NCBI GenBank assembly: GCA_025462985.1 | Contig: JAOAPP010000713.1 | Span: forward strand, 1 to 5,358 | Source of the DNA: Bryobacterales bacterium | GTDB lineage: Bacteria; Acidobacteriota; Terriglobia; Bryobacterales; Bryobacteraceae | Direction of reading: 5' to 3' | Length of the DNA: 5,358 nt | Shown here: positions 3,143 to 5,358 of the stretch, piece after piece | Layout of the letters: each line of letters opens with the position of its first letter | Position numbering within the stretch: the first letter of the stretch is position 1 | Translations under genes and position numbers: made by a program | Notes under the pieces: model-generated | What the model saw: the letters and a program-made list of their open reading frames with translations, nothing else | Told to the model about the DNA's origin: nothing | Databases searched by the model: none

Positions 3143-5358
3143 ATGATTCAGCACAGGCTTAGATGCCTGCGTATGCCGATGTTGGCTGTGTGCGCCGTTT
3201 CTATCGGCTTCTTCGTTGTAGAGCCGGTTTCCGCCCGTCCTTTCGATTCCGCCAGTGGCGAGTCCCAGTCGCAACAGCAGCAGCCCCCTCCTCAGTCGCA
3301 ACCGCAACCCGAGCAGAAGCCTCAGCAGCAGAACCCGTTCGAAAATATTCCGCAAGCACCGGAAAAACAAAACCAGCCGGCGCCAGCGAATCCGTCGGGC
3401 GTGCAGGAAGCAAAGCCTGCCCCGGTCGGCGACAACATCATTGAAGGCATCGACTTTCGCGGACAGCGCCGGGTTCCGCAAGACACACTGCGCGCACTGA
3501 TCTTCAGCAAGAAGGGCGACGTTTTCGACGAGGAGACAATCCACCGCGACTTCACGGCTCTCTGGAACACCGGCCGGTTCGATGACCTGCACGTGGAGAA
3601 GACCAAGGGGCCGAACGGCGGGATCATTCTCACCTTTGTAGTTACGGAGCGGAGAGTGGTTCACACGATCGACTACAGCGGCAACAAGTCGATCACGAAA
3701 TCGGAAATTCTCGATCGCTTCAAGGAGCGGAAGATCGCGTTGTCGCCCGAGTCGCAGTTCGATCCCGGCAGAGTGCAAGCCGCCAAGAACGTGTTACAGC
3801 AGTACGAGGCGGAGCGCGGCCACCAGTACGCGACCGTGACGCCGAACATTCGGCAGGTTCCGCCGGGAGGCGTCGACATCACCTTCGACATTGACGAAGG
3901 TCCGAAGGTCAAGGTCGGTCACATCATCATCGACGGCAATCAGGTCTTCAGCGACCAGGAAGTGATTCGCGCGATGAAGAACCTGAAGCCGATTGGAATC
4001 CCGCACTCACTGCTGTTTGAAAACCTTTTCGCGCGCACCTACGATTCGACCAAACTGGAAGAAGATTCTGAACGCATTCGGCAGGCCTACCAGTCGAAGG
4101 GCTACTTCACCGCTCGCGTGACCAATCACTCGGAGCGAATCTACGATGTCTACGGAAAGGGCATCAAGATCCCTCTCTTGAACTCAAAGAAGCCGGGCAA
4201 ACGCGTCGACGTCACGATGGTGGTGGCGGAGGGCCAGAAATATACGCTTCGCAATTTCAACTTTGTCGGTATGAAGTTGTTCCGAACCCCGGATCTGATT
4301 GCCCGCCAGGTGTTCGGCATGGGACCGGGAGATGTCTTCTCCACCGAGAAGCTCCAAAAAGGCATGGACAACTTGAAGAACCTGTATGGAGACTTCGGGT
4401 ACATCGATTTTGTGCCGTCCCCCGATCCGGAGCCGGTGCCCGGCAAGCCGCAAATGGATCTGACGATTGACGTTGACGAAGGGCACCAGTTTTTTGTGCG
4501 GCGGATCGATTTCCAGGGCAACACGTCCACACGCGACCGGGTGATCCGTCGTGAACTTCTGATCGACGAAGGCGATCTGTACAGCCATCGCTTGTGGGAC
4601 ACCAGTATCCTGCGCCTCAACCAACTCGGGTTCTTTGAACCGTTGAAGGCGGAAGATGCTGCGACGATCACGCGCGATACCAAGACCAACACCGTGGATC
4701 TGCTGCTGAAATTGAAGGAACGCGGCAAGAACTCTATTCAGCTAAATGGCGGCGTTTCCGGCATCTCCGGAAGCTTCATCGGGTTTTCGTATTCCACCAA
4801 CAACTTCCTGGGACTCGGCGAGACGCTGAGCTTAAGCAGCCAGATCGGAACCTTGTTGAGCAGTGTCAGTTTCGGGTTCACGGAACCTTATCTGTTCGAT
4901 AAGCCGATCCAGGCCGGATTCAATATCTTTTATCAGCGCTACAGCTATAACCAGGGCCAGCAGGAGTCGGTTCTCGCGGGACAGAACCTCATCTCGTACT
5001 ACAACCAGATCGGGTCTGTGGGCTGTCCCGCGGGGCAGACCGGCTGTAATCTGCTGAATTACGTGATGAACGGTAAAGGCTTCACCGTCTTCTCCAGCTA
5101 TCAAATGCGTCGGAGCTTCGCCCGGCTAGGGCTGAGCTACTCGTTCAGCCAGAACTCTATCACTCCCCTCACTTCGGCGGCGACTAACTACTTCAGCTAT
5201 CTGAATTTTCAGGGGATTGGCGGACCCAATTCCTTGCAGGGTATTCAAACCAGCACCATCACGCCGACATTTGCGTACAACACGGTCAATCACCCCATCA
5301 TTCCGACAAAAGGTCTTCGGGTAAACTTCACGTTCGGCTTCTCGGGGAGCGTCTTGGG
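3143..5358 (+). CDS. bamA: Outer membrane protein assembly factor BamA (Omp85 family), 3' end missing
   Basis: The frame is open to the window edge, giving 738 residues with no stop. BamA is the central component of the BAM complex that folds and inserts beta-barrel proteins into the outer membrane. Residues 1-31 form a Sec signal peptide: basic n-region (HRLRCLR), hydrophobic core (LAVCAVSIGFFVV) and probable cleavage after Val-Ser-Ala31. Residues about 38-96 are a Gln/Pro-rich linker. Five POTRA domains follow at about 97-172, 174-250, 257-360, 367-449 and 450-529, each opening with a strand ending in Gly-Asn or similar (IDFRG, IDYSGN, IIDGN, FNFVG, IDFQGN). The third carries an extra segment around residues 320-360. 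The barrel begins near residue 530, with the typical FTEPYLFDKPI at 579-589 and PTKGLR at 721-726. The remaining strands, including the conserved later loop, lie outside the window. Cys628 and Cys635 fall in a probable surface loop. Alternative starts are at 3173 and 3179. Confidence 0.95.
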   Translation, partial: MIQHRLRCLRMPMLAVCAVSIGFFVVEPVSARPFDSASGESQSQQQQPPPQSQPQPEQKPQQQNPFENIPQAPEKQNQPAPANPSGVQEAKPAPVGDNIIEGIDFRGQRRVPQDTLRALIFSKKGDVFDEETIHRDFTALWNTGRFDDLHVEKTKGPNGGIILTFVVTERRVVHTIDYSGNKSITKSEILDRFKERKIALSPESQFDPGRVQAAKNVLQQYEAERGHQYATVTPNIRQVPPGGVDITFDIDEGPKVKVGHIIIDGNQVFSDQEVIRAMKNLKPIGIPHSLLFENLFARTYDSTKLEEDSERIRQAYQSKGYFTARVTNHSERIYDVYGKGIKIPLLNSKKPGKRVDVTMVVAEGQKYTLRNFNFVGMKLFRTPDLIARQVFGMGPGDVFSTEKLQKGMDNLKNLYGDFGYIDFVPSPDPEPVPGKPQMDLTIDVDEGHQFFVRRIDFQGNTSTRDRVIRRELLIDEGDLYSHRLWDTSILRLNQLGFFEPLKAEDAATITRDTKTNTVDLLLKLKERGKNSIQLNGGVSGISGSFIGFSYSTNNFLGLGETLSLSSQIGTLLSSVSFGFTEPYLFDKPIQAGFNIFYQRYSYNQGQQESVLAGQNLISYYNQIGSVGCPAGQTGCNLLNYVMNGKGFTVFSSYQMRRSFARLGLSYSFSQNSITPLTSAATNYFSYLNFQGIGGPNSLQGIQTSTITPTFAYNTVNHPIIPTKGLRVNFTFGFSGSVL

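Noticed and set aside
3101..3778. Minus-strand open frame of 225 residues over the start of bamA
   Set aside because: It is antisense to the signal peptide, linker and POTRA1 coding region. Its Leu/Arg-rich repeats are the reverse reading of the Gln/Pro codons. It has no recognisable domain.
4150..4728. Minus-strand open frame of 192 residues inside bamA
   Set aside because: It is antisense to the well-supported POTRA3-POTRA5 region. Its composition is Ser/Arg-rich without motifs, as expected of a shadow frame.
4832..5104. Minus-strand open frame of 90 residues inside the bamA barrel
   Set aside because: It lies entirely antisense to barrel strands with clear Omp85 similarity, and has no supporting ribosome site or family match.

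Overview
The window looks like ordinary chromosome from a diderm (Gram-negative-type) bacterium of moderately high GC. The best taxonomic guess is an acidobacterium or a relative. This rests on the BamA precursor with its Gln/Pro-rich segment between signal peptide and first POTRA domain, and on a hypothetical protein of a type I associate with Acidobacteria and Planctomycetes. It is an inference from remembered family features, not a database result. I see no insertion sequence, phage gene, CRISPR array, tRNA or rRNA.

Left part (1-1091): a 53-residue two-helix membrane protein of the DUF3309 type (44-205, +) is followed by a DJ-1/PfpI-family protein (293-859, +). These converge, over a perfect 13-bp hairpin (873-906), on a 57-residue DUF1328/YtjA-type membrane protein (918-1091, -). 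Both small proteins belong to families found in many genomes but poorly characterised. With the PfpI homologue they suggest a small envelope/stress cluster (inference).

Middle part (1092-2932): on the minus strand a cytoplasmic cyclophilin-type peptidyl-prolyl isomerase (1840-2322) is followed after 8 nt by an HD-superfamily hydrolase (1253-1831), a probable two-gene operon. Divergent from it, across 55 bp that carry a two-part inverted repeat, lies a 184-residue protein of unknown function (2378-2932, +) with a striking His/Glu/Asp and aromatic motif.

Right part (2933-5358): after a hairpin and a structured leader of about 200 bp comes bamA (3143 onward, +). It encodes the outer-membrane assembly factor with signal peptide, Gln/Pro linker, five POTRA domains and the first part of the beta-barrel, and it is cut by the window edge.

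I found no convincing previously undescribed multi-gene system. The most worthwhile leads are the unknown protein at 2378-2932, the inverted repeat in the divergent promoter region, and the structured leader of bamA with a stop codon abutting the start codon.
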